From Pseudomonadales bacterium (GTDB taxonomy: Bacteria; Pseudomonadota; Gammaproteobacteria; Pseudomonadales; Azotimanducaceae): a DNA stretch of 59,534 nucleotides. Within the stretch, counting starts at the first letter, position 1. Each line of letters opens with the position of its first letter. Both the position numbers and the translations under genes were made by a program. The notes below the pieces were generated by a model, which was not told the origin of the DNA, did no database searches, and saw only the letters and a program-made list of their open reading frames with translations. Below are positions 6,449-14,444 of this stretch, in pieces. The stretch spans positions 1 to 59,534 of the forward strand of contig JAJDVW010000101.1 in NCBI GenBank assembly GCA_022825925.1. Direction: 5' to 3'.

Positions 6449-9415
6449 TCACGCGATCTCGAACGCCGCGACGAGCAGGCGTTCGACCGTGGGTGCGGCG
6501 TACCGGCGGCGGTGTGCCTGCTGGCGCGCGCGTTCGTAGGTGTCGTCGTTCCGGGCCTCGAGCGCGGCGATCTGCCCGTCGATGCGCTCGAGTTCGGTCT
6601 CGGCAGCGCGTACCTGGGTGTCCGCGCGGCCGCGCTGCTCGGCGCCCATCGCCCGGTCGCGGGTGTTCTCCGCCGCCACGAGCCGCTGCTGCTGTCGTGC
6701 GTGCGCGCGCCGCAGCACCAGCGTCCGATCCGCGAGGTAGCGGTCGAGCTGGTCCATCGTGTCCCGAAAGTCCGACTCGTCCGCGTTCGCCAACTCGTGG
6801 CAGTCGAAGAACAGTTCCTCGTCCACGACTTCCTCGAGGTCCTCCGCGGTCACCTTGAGCGGCGGATCGAACGGCGGGACGTCCGTGCACGGCTGGCGGA
6901 TGAGATCGAGCGCCGCTTCCGCGGGACGCAGCACCTCCGCGTCCTCGAACACCGCGGTAACCCGCAGCCGATCCTCCCGCTCGAAGCCGTGGTGCGCGAT
7001 CCGCGTCAGCGCCAGGCGCCCGCGGCGGCCCCTGCGTTCTCGCAGTGCCGGCGGGGCGTTCGGGCCGAGATCGAACCGGACCCGGAAGTCGGTGCCCGCG
7101 TCTCGGGCTTCGGCGACGGCCGCGGCAATCAGCGGATGCGAGAGGTGCACGGTCTCCATGCCGTTCGATTGCGTGCCGCCGACGGCCACCGAGACGCCGC
7201 CGGCGAGGGCCGAGGGCAAACGCGTAGAAGCGCCGATGTGAAGCACGCGCGGTCCGTCGCGCTCGTCCGCGCTCCAGGGCACCTCGGCCGCGTCCAGGTA
7301 CGCGGTGAGCATCCGCTCGAGCTCCGCGTCGAAGGCGGCGAGTTCCGCCGAAAGGTCCGTCCGGATGCGGCGGAACACGTCCCGCACCGAGTTGTCGAGG
7401 CCGGTTTCGATGAGGCCGACGGTGCGCTCGCGGACGCGCTCGAGGGCCTGCCGGCGGTCTTCCAGCGACTCGCCGAGGCGGCGCAGTTCGTCCTCCACCT
7501 CCCCGACCGAGCGCGCCCGGTCCCAGATGCGGCGCAGTTCGCCCTCGAAGTCCGGCCCCAGCGCCGAAACCAGTTCCTGGGAAGCGTCGGAGCGGGGCGT
7601 CTGCAGCACGACGTCGGACATGTCGAGGACATCGCCGAACAGGTCGAGCTTCGTGCTCAGGATGTCGAACGTGAGCCGCTGCGCCTGGTTGTCGCGGGCG
7701 AGGAAGTTGATGACGGTGACGTCGCGCTTCTGTCCGTAGCGGTGGCAACGGCCGATCCGCTGCTCGATGCGCTGCGGGTTCCACGGCAGGTCGTAGTTGA
7801 TGACGGTGTCGCAGAACTGCAGGTTCAGCCCTTTCGCGCCCGCCTCCGACGAGATCATGACCGTGGAGCGCTGGCGGAACTCGTCGACGAGCGCCAGGCG
7901 CACGGCCACCGATGCGCTCGGCGTCCGGGAGCCGCCGCCGTTGGCGTCGCGCCACGTGGCGAGTGCCGCCCGGGCCCGCGGCGAGTCGTTGTTGCCGCGG
8001 AAGAGCGTGATGTCCTCGTCGCGCAGTTCCGTCTGTTCGAGCAGGAGCTCGCGCAGGTAGTCCTGGGTCGTCAGGGACTCGGTGAAGATCACGACCTTGC
8101 GCCGGTCCGCCGGCCGGTCCATGACCATGCGCACGGCCTGAACGAGGCTTGCCGCCTTGTTGTCCCGCGGCAGCGCGCGGGCGCGCTTGACGAAGTCCTC
8201 GACGCGTGCGAGTTCCGTTCGGATCGCCTCTGCCGCTTGCGGAAGCGACGGCGTCCGGGCAGAAGAACGTGCCGAAGTCTCCTCCGTCGCGCCATTGGCG
8301 ATGTCGTCCTCCTCCTCCAGGTCGCGCGCGAACTCCGCCGCGACCGTCTCGCCCGCACCGCCCTCCCCGAGCATGCCGCGCAGCCTGGAGGCGACCCGGT
8401 CCAGGCTCTCGGCGAGCGCCGGGATCGACGACGCCATGCGGCGGTGAAAGCCGAGCAGGAGCAACTGGCGGGCGTTCCCCCGGAAGGCATGCAGGGTGGG
8501 CGACAGGAGGTAGTCCGTGACGTCGTCGTAGAGGGCGCGCTCGTCCGGGCTCATGCGGTACTCGAAGAGCTGCGCCCGCCGCCCGACGAAGGGACGGTCC
8601 AGGAACTCCTGCGCCTGCCGGCGGAGCGTGCGCTGCACCACGGTGGCGAGCCGCCGCCGCAGCTCCTCGGATTGGTGCGTAGCGACGCCCCGGCCATCGT
8701 CGGCACAGAAGACGTCCTCGAACACGGGCTTGTCCCCGAGCAGCGTGCCGCTCGGGTCCACGTATTGGACGAGGCCCCAGAGTTCGCGCAGGGAGTTCTG
8801 GATGGGCGTTGCCGTGAGGAGCAGCACGGGCGAGGCGCCGATCACGCGTCGGACGCGGTGCGCCATCTGCGCCTGCTGGCTCTCCTCGTCGTAGATGCCG
8901 GCCCGGTCGTAGCGACGGTGGATCCCGGCGAAGACTTCGTGCGCTTCGTCGATCAGGCAGAGGTCCCAGGGGGCGGCCGACAGGCGCGACGCTCCTGCCT
9001 CGCCACCCGCGTACTCGCGGCCCGCGAGGAAGACGCCTGGGCCTTCGGTGTCGACCGACGGCTCCGCGGCTTCGAGCGCCTCGACATCGAACAGGTCGAC
9101 CAACTCGGCCTGCCACTGGCCGAGGAGCGGACGCGGCACGACGATGAGGATGCGCGTGGCGCCCTCGGCGAGCAGTTGCGCGATCACGAGGCCCGCCTCG
9201 ATGGTCTTGCCGAGTCCGACCTCGTCCGCAAGGATGCAGCCGCCTTCCGGGATGCGGCGCAGGGCGAACATCACGGCGTCGATCTGGTGGGGGTTTGGGT
9301 CCACGCGGCCCCGGCGCTGGGAGGAGACCTGGCGGCGGCGTTCGCCGGCGCGGCGCTGGCGGACGAGGTCTTCGGCGTGGTAGCGGCGGTGGATGGGGTG
9401 GAGGGGCATGGACAT
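6449..9415 (-). CDS. SNF2-family DEAH helicase (RapA/DrmD-like)
   Basis: This is a superfamily 2 ATPase of about 988 residues. Motif I DEVGLGKTIEAG lies near residue 67, motif II LIDEAHEVF near 155, and motif III LLLTATPIQNSLREL follows. In the second RecA lobe SSEAGAKGLNLQF, INYDLPWNP and QRIGRCHRYGQKRD (about 530-570) are motifs IV-VI. The last 400 residues are helical and charged, with no domain I can name. Helicases of this shape occur in DISARM-like and other defence loci and as RapA. Here it heads an operon with the Mre11-like gene starting at or within 30 bases of its stop. The start is uncertain: ATG 9413-9415 or 9407-9409. A TAAACT box sits 5 bases upstream, so the transcript may be leaderless. 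Confidence 0.85.
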   Translation of the reverse strand: MSMPLHPIHRRYHAEDLVRQRRAGERRRQVSSQRRGRVDPNPHQIDAVMFALRRIPEGGCILADEVGLGKTIEAGLVIAQLLAEGATRILIVVPRPLLGQWQAELVDLFDVEALEAAEPSVDTEGPGVFLAGREYAGGEAGASRLSAAPWDLCLIDEAHEVFAGIHRRYDRAGIYDEESQQAQMAHRVRRVIGASPVLLLTATPIQNSLRELWGLVQYVDPSGTLLGDKPVFEDVFCADDGRGVATHQSEELRRRLATVVQRTLRRQAQEFLDRPFVGRRAQLFEYRMSPDERALYDDVTDYLLSPTLHAFRGNARQLLLLGFHRRMASSIPALAESLDRVASRLRGMLGEGGAGETVAAEFARDLEEEDDIANGATEETSARSSARTPSLPQAAEAIRTELARVEDFVKRARALPRDNKAASLVQAVRMVMDRPADRRKVVIFTESLTTQDYLRELLLEQTELRDEDITLFRGNNDSPRARAALATWRDANGGGSRTPSASVAVRLALVDEFRQRSTVMISSEAGAKGLNLQFCDTVINYDLPWNPQRIEQRIGRCHRYGQKRDVTVINFLARDNQAQRLTFDILSTKLDLFGDVLDMSDVVLQTPRSDASQELVSALGPDFEGELRRIWDRARSVGEVEDELRRLGESLEDRRQALERVRERTVGLIETGLDNSVRDVFRRIRTDLSAELAAFDAELERMLTAYLDAAEVPWSADERDGPRVLHIGASTRLPSALAGGVSVAVGGTQSNGMETVHLSHPLIAAAVAEARDAGTDFRVRFDLGPNAPPALRERRGRRGRLALTRIAHHGFEREDRLRVTAVFEDAEVLRPAEAALDLIRQPCTDVPPFDPPLKVTAEDLEEVVDEELFFDCHELANADESDFRDTMDQLDRYLADRTLVLRRAHARQQQRLVAAENTRDRAMGAEQRGRADTQVRAAETELERIDGQIAALEARNDDTYERARQQAHRRRYAAPTVERLLVAAFEIA

Positions 9416-9826
9416 GGGGGAGTTTAGCTGGGGTGGGGTGTTGGTCGGAAGGCAGGCGGCGCCGGAGGGGCGGGCCGACACGCCGCTGGCTTCACCGATG
9501 CCGGCGATGCGGTGCCCAACGCGCGACGGCACCCGGCCATCTTGGACATCTTCCCCGACGGAACGTTCATCGACAGTCCTGTGTTGGCGCCACCCTAATC
9601 GAACGTTGTCCCGAGTGGCGCAAGCACATGACAGAAGGCGCCTGACCCGAGACTGGAAACCTCCGCGCTATTGCGCGATGCTCTTAAGGACCACACTGTC
9701 GACGACCATCGTCGCAGCGTTACAGCACCGCTCGACCGACGAGGATCGACGGGTGGCCTGAGACGACGCCAATGCCCGTCCTTGTGAGCTTGGGGTGCGA
9801 CGGGCGGCTCTGCGGACTTGGAGAAA
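9416..9826. other. Intergenic region between divergent accessory genes
   Basis: About 410 bases separate the helicase (leftward) from the PIN-like gene (rightward). A TAAACT -10-like box for the helicase reads on the minus strand at 9426-9421. On the plus strand a short open stretch ending at about 9598 reads HPAILDIFPDGTFIDSPVL before a stop, which could be a gene remnant. I do not recognise it. No RNA gene or strong repeat was seen. Confidence 0.4.
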
Positions 9827-11514
9827 ATGAAGGACACGCCCCCTGGTAAAGCAGAGAGTGGCCATGCTCGTCGCGGCTTGGCGACAATAGCCTTCCTGAA
9901 GGCGCGCTTCGACGCCGGAATGGACCATCTAGGGTTGTTCCAGCCGTTCGTCGAGGACGCGATTCGTATCGCTGACGCTGACGAGATCGAACTGTCGGCC
10001 GTTCAAAAGTTGGTGCGAGAAGCCGCCGGGCTGTCCATCCCCGCGGACATTGTCAAAACCCTGTTGCGCAGGGCGTCGAAGAAAGGACTGCTTACGCGGG
10101 AGGGAGGTCGGTACTTCCGGACGGGCCTGTCGGAGGATGATTCTGAGCTTCGCGAAAGAATCAAGGAACTGGAACTTGTACAACAGGGGCTCGCAACCGA
10201 GCTAAGGAACTTCGCCGCAGCAAGAGGCCACGCACTGGGCACGGACGACGATGCCCTGGCTGTTCTGACCAAGTTTCTTGATGTCAATCACATCGGATTG
10301 GTGTTGGGTCAGGCGCCGGAGAGCAGGAGGTGGGACACCACGTCGCAGTTGGAGCGCATCGTCGCGGCTTTCGTCTCTGAAGTGGTTTCAAAGGGTGGAC
10401 CCACTTACGCTGCGCTCGAGGGCGTGGTTCAAGGGCTCATAGTTCAGAATGCCCTTTTGTTGCGGGACATTCCGACCACGAGAAGACACCTCGACGGACT
10501 GACCGTGTTCTTCGACACGGGTATCCTTCTACGCGCGTTGGGGTACGCGGGCTTGGTCGAGCAGCAAGTCACGATCGAATCACTGAATCTTATTCGGGCG
10601 GCCGGCGCGCGGTTATGCACGTTCGAACGGACCGTCAATGAGGTCGAGACCATCCTCCGGGTTTACGAGTACCGACTAGCATCGCAAGAGGGTGTGCGGA
10701 GTCTTCACGCCACGCCGCTGACTTACCACTTCTTGAGCGTAAAGGCAACCCCGGCGGACATTCGTCAGATCATCGCCCTGCTAAGAGGCTCGCTGACAAA
10801 GCTCGGGATTCGCATCCGCGATTTTCCTGCGCGTATATCGGAATACACCGAGAACGAGCAGGCACTCGCAGCGATACTGAAGGACCCAACGCGGAGCTCA
10901 GACAGCGACGATGCCAGAGTGTGGCACGATGTCGACGCGATCGCAGCGGTGGTCACACTACGAGCTGGAGCACGCCCCAAACAGGTGTGGAATGCCAAGT
11001 ACTTGTTCGCGAGCGGTAGTTCGCAGACGGTCACAAATGCGGCGAAGTGGTACCGCGAAACCTATCCTAGCGGTATCGAACCGATCGTACACTTTCGGTC
11101 CGTGACGAACACGGCTTGGCTGGCACGATCGGCGGACGCGTCTGCTGTTCCCATGCACGAGCTGGCGGCAGTTTGCCAAGCTTTGCTGAGGCCGTCGACC
11201 GGTGTCTGGTCCCGTTTTGTGGCCGGCCTTGGAGACTTGGTCTCGTCCGGCGACATTAGCGACGACGAGAGTATTGCGGTCTTGGCAAGCGAGTTCACGC
11301 ACGTTCGACTCTCTGACCTCGACTCCGACGTCGACGTGGAGGCGAGTACCATCCGCGAGATCGTGGAAAGGTGCGGGCCGAACAGGAGACCTACCTGCGA
11401 TCCGAACTGGATGATGAGCGACGGAGACGAGAGGCGAGCGAGCGCGCAGCTGCGGTTGCGGAGAGTGAGGCCGCCTGTGTCGTATCAGGCGTAGAAGATC
11501 GATTGGAAGGCTAG
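9827..11514 (+). pseudogene. Winged-helix plus PIN-like domain protein, frameshifted near its C-terminus
   Basis: The frame is open from TTG 9818 or ATG 9827; GGAG lies just upstream of the ATG. Residues about 40-105 look like a winged helix, 105-130 are coiled coil, and about 225-400 look PIN-like: TVFFDTGILLRALGY gives the first acidic residue, an EVETILRVYEY segment follows, then HDVDAIAAVV and a YLFASGSSQTVTNAA strand. After IREIVE (about 11366) the frame continues as a basic tail to 11494. The -1 frame instead reads a heptad-rich segment (RAEQETYLRSELDDERRRRE) down to TAG 11512-11514. Restoring one A in GAAAGG (11366-11370) joins the two. A large defence-island PIN-like protein with a C-terminal coiled coil is inferred. 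The deletion could be real or a sequencing error in an A run. Confidence 0.65.
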
Positions 11515-11520
11515 GCGACG

Positions 11521-11697
11521 TTGGCGGCGCGGATCGTGTACGGATTACTTTGCGTCATCCTTGTGCTCGGCGGAGTTTTGACTCTTCCAACAGGTTGGTC
11601 TGAGTCGACGCGAAGCCACCAGATCTGGGCTGTTGCCTGGTGGTTTTTCGTCCTCGCTTTCATGGGATCTTCCTTAGCCGCCTTTGTTCACACCTAG
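11521..11697 (+). pseudogene. Two-transmembrane tail segment, in frame with the repaired PIN-like gene
   Basis: From TTG 11521 a 58-residue stretch reads two hydrophobic segments: IVYGLLCVILVLGGVLTL, and WAVAWWFFVLAFMGSSLAAF near the end. They are separated by a short polar loop and end at TAG 11695-11697. It is in the same frame as the coiled-coil tail of the preceding gene, separated only by TAG 11512 and two codons. It is either a small separate membrane protein or the membrane anchor of the upstream gene cut off by an in-frame stop. I favour the second reading, but only a homologue alignment can decide. Confidence 0.45.
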
Positions 11698-11905
11698 GCT
11701 CCAGGTTCTCAACGTGTTTGATCGTCTGAGAGCGTGGTTCGCGCGCCGGCTAGTGCAGCACCTGCTGCCCAGTGTGGAAGAAAACGGAACGTCGTAGTTG
11801 AGGCCACCCCAGGAACCAGACGAATACAGATGGGCTAAACGGGGCCAGCGTAGTGTCATAACGCTCCATTGATCGATTCGGGTAGGGTGCCGATAGCGCC
11901 CAGCG

Positions 11906-12125
11906 CGCCGCAAGATCATTCCGTTGTGCCGAGTATTTCTACGACGACTGGAGCAAGGTGCGGGCGGTGCTCGGCGGGACGAATGACTTCGTCGAGCGAC
12001 AGCTCCTTGGCGCGCCACCGGGCCTCGAGTCCGACCTGGGGGAGACACGGTTTCGGTGGACCGTGCGCGACACGTTCCCCGAGGATGCGTACGACCGTCT
12101 CGTGCGCCCGGCAGCTCCCGACTAA
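11906..12125 (+). pseudogene. McrB-like AAA+ GTPase, C-terminal remnant
   Basis: Only the last 70 or so codons of a McrB-type restriction ATPase remain. RRKIIPL is readable at 11906-11926. After an apparent 2-base loss the frame continues as AEYFYDDWSKVRAVLGG, then DFVERQLL, and ends RWTVRDTFPEDAYDRLV before TAA 12123-12125. The segment EYFYxDWxKVRxVLG is typical of the end of McrB just before mcrC, and a McrC remnant does follow 8 bases later. The upstream 200 bases (11698-11905) contain no recognisable McrB sequence, so a deletion removed the GTPase core. Confidence 0.7.
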
Positions 12126-12133
12126 GCCGCCGA

Positions 12134-12885
12134 GTGACCCTTTCCGCCGCAACGCACACGGTTCCCGAGTGGGGACACCTCGCAATCGGCGAGGGTGGAG
12201 TATCTCCGGCGCGTGCCGAGCGTCTTCACGCGCTTGCCCGGCGTGAGACGCGGCGCTTGCGCGTGTCTCAGCCCATCCTCACGCGGACTGCCACGCCCAG
12301 CTTTCGCGCGGGTCAGGTCGTGGGCGTGCTCGCGGTACCCGGCGCGACCGTCGAGATTCTCCCCAAGATCGAGGGTCACGAGCCCGGCGGCTCGCTGAAC
12401 TGGCTGCCCGCTTCGAGTTCGTAGGCAGGAGTCCGGCGCCTGCCCGGGAACCAGTGCGGCTCGATCGCACCAACACGGCCTTCCATCGGCTCTACCGGCT
12501 CGCGCGAGCGTTGCTCGGCGGGGAATGGCAGAGTACGAAGAGCGGCGACAACGACGGGTTCGGGCTGCTATCCCATGAACGACCTGTTCGAGGCGTTCAT
12601 TGGGCGCACCATGCGAGCCGTCCTGGCGCCGCGCTCGGTGCGGCTGCAGGACTCGGGCAACTACGCCCTGGAGGGCGACCGGGAAGGCGAGCGTCTGTTC
12701 GCGTTACGACCGGACATCGTGGTCGACGGCGACATCGTCATCGACACGAAGTGGAAGGAGCTGAAGGCTGACGAGACTACGCTCGGGGTGTCGCAGGCTG
12801 ACGTGTATCAGATGCTTGCCTATGCGCGGGCGTACGATGCCAAGCGGCTGGTGATCCTCAACCTTCCGCGCTCCGTTGGCCCGCC
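12134..12885 (+). pseudogene. McrC-like restriction endonuclease subunit, internally deleted and frameshifted
   Basis: McrC is the nuclease partner of McrB in cleavage of modified DNA. The N-terminal part starts at GTG 12134 (VPEWGHLAIGEGG, then VVGVLAVPGATVEILPKIEG). Near 12385-12405 it jumps, with a frame change, to the later part (ARFEFVGRSPAPAREPVRLD, TNTAFHRLYRLARALLGGEW), so the middle of the protein is missing. A second shift at about 12569-12574 separates this from MNDLFEAFIGR and the PD-(D/E)xK core: LRPDIVVDGDIVIDTKWKEL with a following QADVYQML. The C-terminus is lost at a junction around 12865-12910. The system is clearly dead. Confidence 0.75.
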
Positions 12886-12896
12886 GAACGATCAGG

Positions 12897-13111
12897 CATG
12901 GCTCGGGTCGACATGGCCTCGGATACGCACGGCCGTGGTTCCACCTGGAGACCGTCCCGGGCGTCGTTCCCAGCATGTTGGCGACATCGACCGAGCTCAT
13001 CGCCGCCTTCGTCCTCAACAGCTCCAGCTTCGTCGACACCGCGTTCCTTCGCACTGCGATACCAGTCGTGCCTTGCCCCCAAGCCGATTCGCCAGCGCAC
13101 AGATTGCGCAA
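12897..13111 (-). pseudogene. Xre/MbcA/ParS-type antitoxin, truncated
   Basis: On the minus strand a helix-turn-helix segment reads LELLRTKAAMSSVDVANMLG, then TTPGTVSRWNHGRAYPRP, which is typical of the DNA-binding half of Xre antitoxins of RES toxins. After GRAYPRP (about 12900) the frame enters antisense mcrC sequence, so the toxin-binding half is gone. No clear start codon was identified. It lies just downstream of the intact RES toxin and may be a relic of a second, related toxin-antitoxin pair. Confidence 0.6.
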
Positions 13112-13165
13112 GATCTCGAAACCTTTCTCCAGAGCACATCACTCGACCGCAAGCGGCTCTCCGGC

Positions 13166-13741
13166 TCAACCCGCCGCGAAGTCCACCGGGCCATGGCCTC
13201 GGACGACCCGCGTCTCAACCACCGTCGGCTGTTCGCAGAAGACGATCAAGTTGCCTTGCGTGACATCCCGGGCGCTCGGCACACGCAATCCATCCGCGCC
13301 CAGGAACGCGCACGCCTCGGCGATCTGCTGCGAACGCGGGTACTCCTGCTCCCGCTCAAGGTAGCTGAGTCGACCGTACCCGGCCACGCGCAATCCGACC
13401 GCCGCCAGCGCTTCGAGTCCCGCGAAACGCACGACGGCCCCCAACGAGACCGCCAGTTCGAGCATCTCGTAGCGCACCCGCGACGGCGGCAAGGGCTGCC
13501 CCTGGTACAGGTGGAAGCGCCGTTCCGCCAGCGCGCCCTCACGGGTCTCCGACGTGTACAGCACGTCCAGTGTCCCATCGTCCCACCGGCCACCGGGCCG
13601 TCCGCAAACGAGGGGATCCTGGCCGCGCCGCACGGACCGCCATACCGTGCCCACGAAGGGCGCCATCGGCACGGCCTCGAGCGCGTCCAACAGCGACTGG
13701 TCGCGGATTCCTCCCGGACGCCGCGTGCGTTGCCTACCCAC
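13166..13741 (-). CDS. RES-domain toxin (NAD+-degrading family)
   Basis: This 191-residue protein is a RES-domain toxin; characterised members degrade NAD+ by phosphorolysis or hydrolysis. Visible family landmarks are FVGTVWRSV with the conserved Arg, GRPGGRWD, LYTSETREGALAE with the conserved Tyr/Glu, and SRVRYEMLEL. The GTG start at 13739-13741 lies 2 bases after the antitoxin stop, so the pair is translationally coupled with the antitoxin first. Length is slightly above the usual 150-180 residues owing to an N-terminal extension (GRQRTRRPGGIRDQS). It appears intact. Confidence 0.85.
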   Translation of the reverse strand: MGRQRTRRPGGIRDQSLLDALEAVPMAPFVGTVWRSVRRGQDPLVCGRPGGRWDDGTLDVLYTSETREGALAERRFHLYQGQPLPPSRVRYEMLELAVSLGAVVRFAGLEALAAVGLRVAGYGRLSYLEREQEYPRSQQIAEACAFLGADGLRVPSARDVTQGNLIVFCEQPTVVETRVVRGHGPVDFAAG

Positions 13742-13743
13742 GC

Positions 13744-14097
13744 CTAGAGATACGCGTCGGCGTCCAATCGGTCGAGTATCGCGATCACCTCTTCCGTGCG
13801 CTCGTCGTGGATCAGGTCGATCGCCCGAGCCCCATCCAACTGGGGGTGCCGCGCGTACAACCAGGCGCGCACTTCCTCGTGGCCGTAGTACTCGGCCAGC
13901 CGCATCACGACGTACGACAGGTCCGACATGATCAACTGCGTGTGCGGATGGGGCGACTTCTGGCCGCTGCCCCAGCGCGACACTGTCGCCCTCGACACGC
14001 CCGTGAAGTTGGCGATGTCGGTGCCTTTCAGCCCTCCGGTCTCCTGCAGCCGCGTCAGGAACTGCACAACCGGCCTTGCCGTTGCCGCCTCGCTCAT
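13744..14097 (-). CDS. Xre/MbcA/ParS-family antitoxin of the RES toxin
   Basis: This 117-residue antitoxin has an N-terminal helix-turn-helix (GTDIANFTGVSRATVSRWGS) and a C-terminal toxin-binding domain with the usual landmarks: a YVVMRLAEYYGHEEVRAWLY helix pair, then a DLIHDERTEEVIAILDRLDA segment. It neutralises the RES toxin encoded 2 bases downstream and presumably represses the operon at the palindrome at 14132-14169. The ATG at 14095-14097 is chosen because a GGAG-type site precedes it; an in-frame start 12 codons upstream is less likely. Confidence 0.88.
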   Translation of the reverse strand: MSEAATARPVVQFLTRLQETGGLKGTDIANFTGVSRATVSRWGSGQKSPHPHTQLIMSDLSYVVMRLAEYYGHEEVRAWLYARHPQLDGARAIDLIHDERTEEVIAILDRLDADAYL

Positions 14098-14131
14098 GAT
14101 GCTCCGCTCCCTGCTGCTCCGCACGAACCGC

Positions 14132-14174
14132 ATATCCGTTTCACGGACTATAGGTCGTGAAACGGATATATCAA
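14132..14174 (-). promoter_or_regulatory. Promoter with 14-bp perfect inverted-repeat operator for the RES-Xre pair
   Basis: The arms ATATCCGTTTCACG (14132-14145) and CGTGAAACGGATAT (14156-14169) are perfect inverted repeats around a 10-base centre. Reading the minus strand, TTGATA (14174-14169) and TATAGT (14152-14147) form a sigma70-like promoter with a 16-base spacer. The -10 box lies in the centre of the palindrome and the -35 box touches one arm. A dimer of the antitoxin bound here would block polymerase, fitting conditional autoregulation. The start codon is about 50 bases downstream. Confidence 0.75.
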
Positions 14175-14444
14175 CTGCGGTGGCCGGCGCTCAGAGCATG
14201 GAACCCCGCCCAAGCCCGCTTCGCCATGCTACCCACCCCTCCGTCGACCGTCGCCCGAATCCGGTCACCCCTCCCGCCAGAGCGCGCCTGCCGAACGCCA
14301 GCATGAAATCATCCTGCCGTTCCGTCTTGCCGCAAGGTCGGTGTGGGTGGCCGGAAGCGTAGCTGCGCACGCGGAGCGAAGCGCCGCGCCGGCCCTGGGG
14401 CGCTAGTAGAATGCACGGGAACGCAGCTGGGAGCCCGTGCGATC

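Noticed and set aside
6431..9427. 998-codon open frame on the plus strand opposite the helicase
   Set aside because: Mirror frame of the helicase; no motifs, and the minus strand has all helicase motifs in order.
11698..11905. Possible second insertion-sequence end between the PIN-like gene and the McrB remnant
   Set aside because: No terminal repeat pair, target duplication or transposase frame could be identified by eye.
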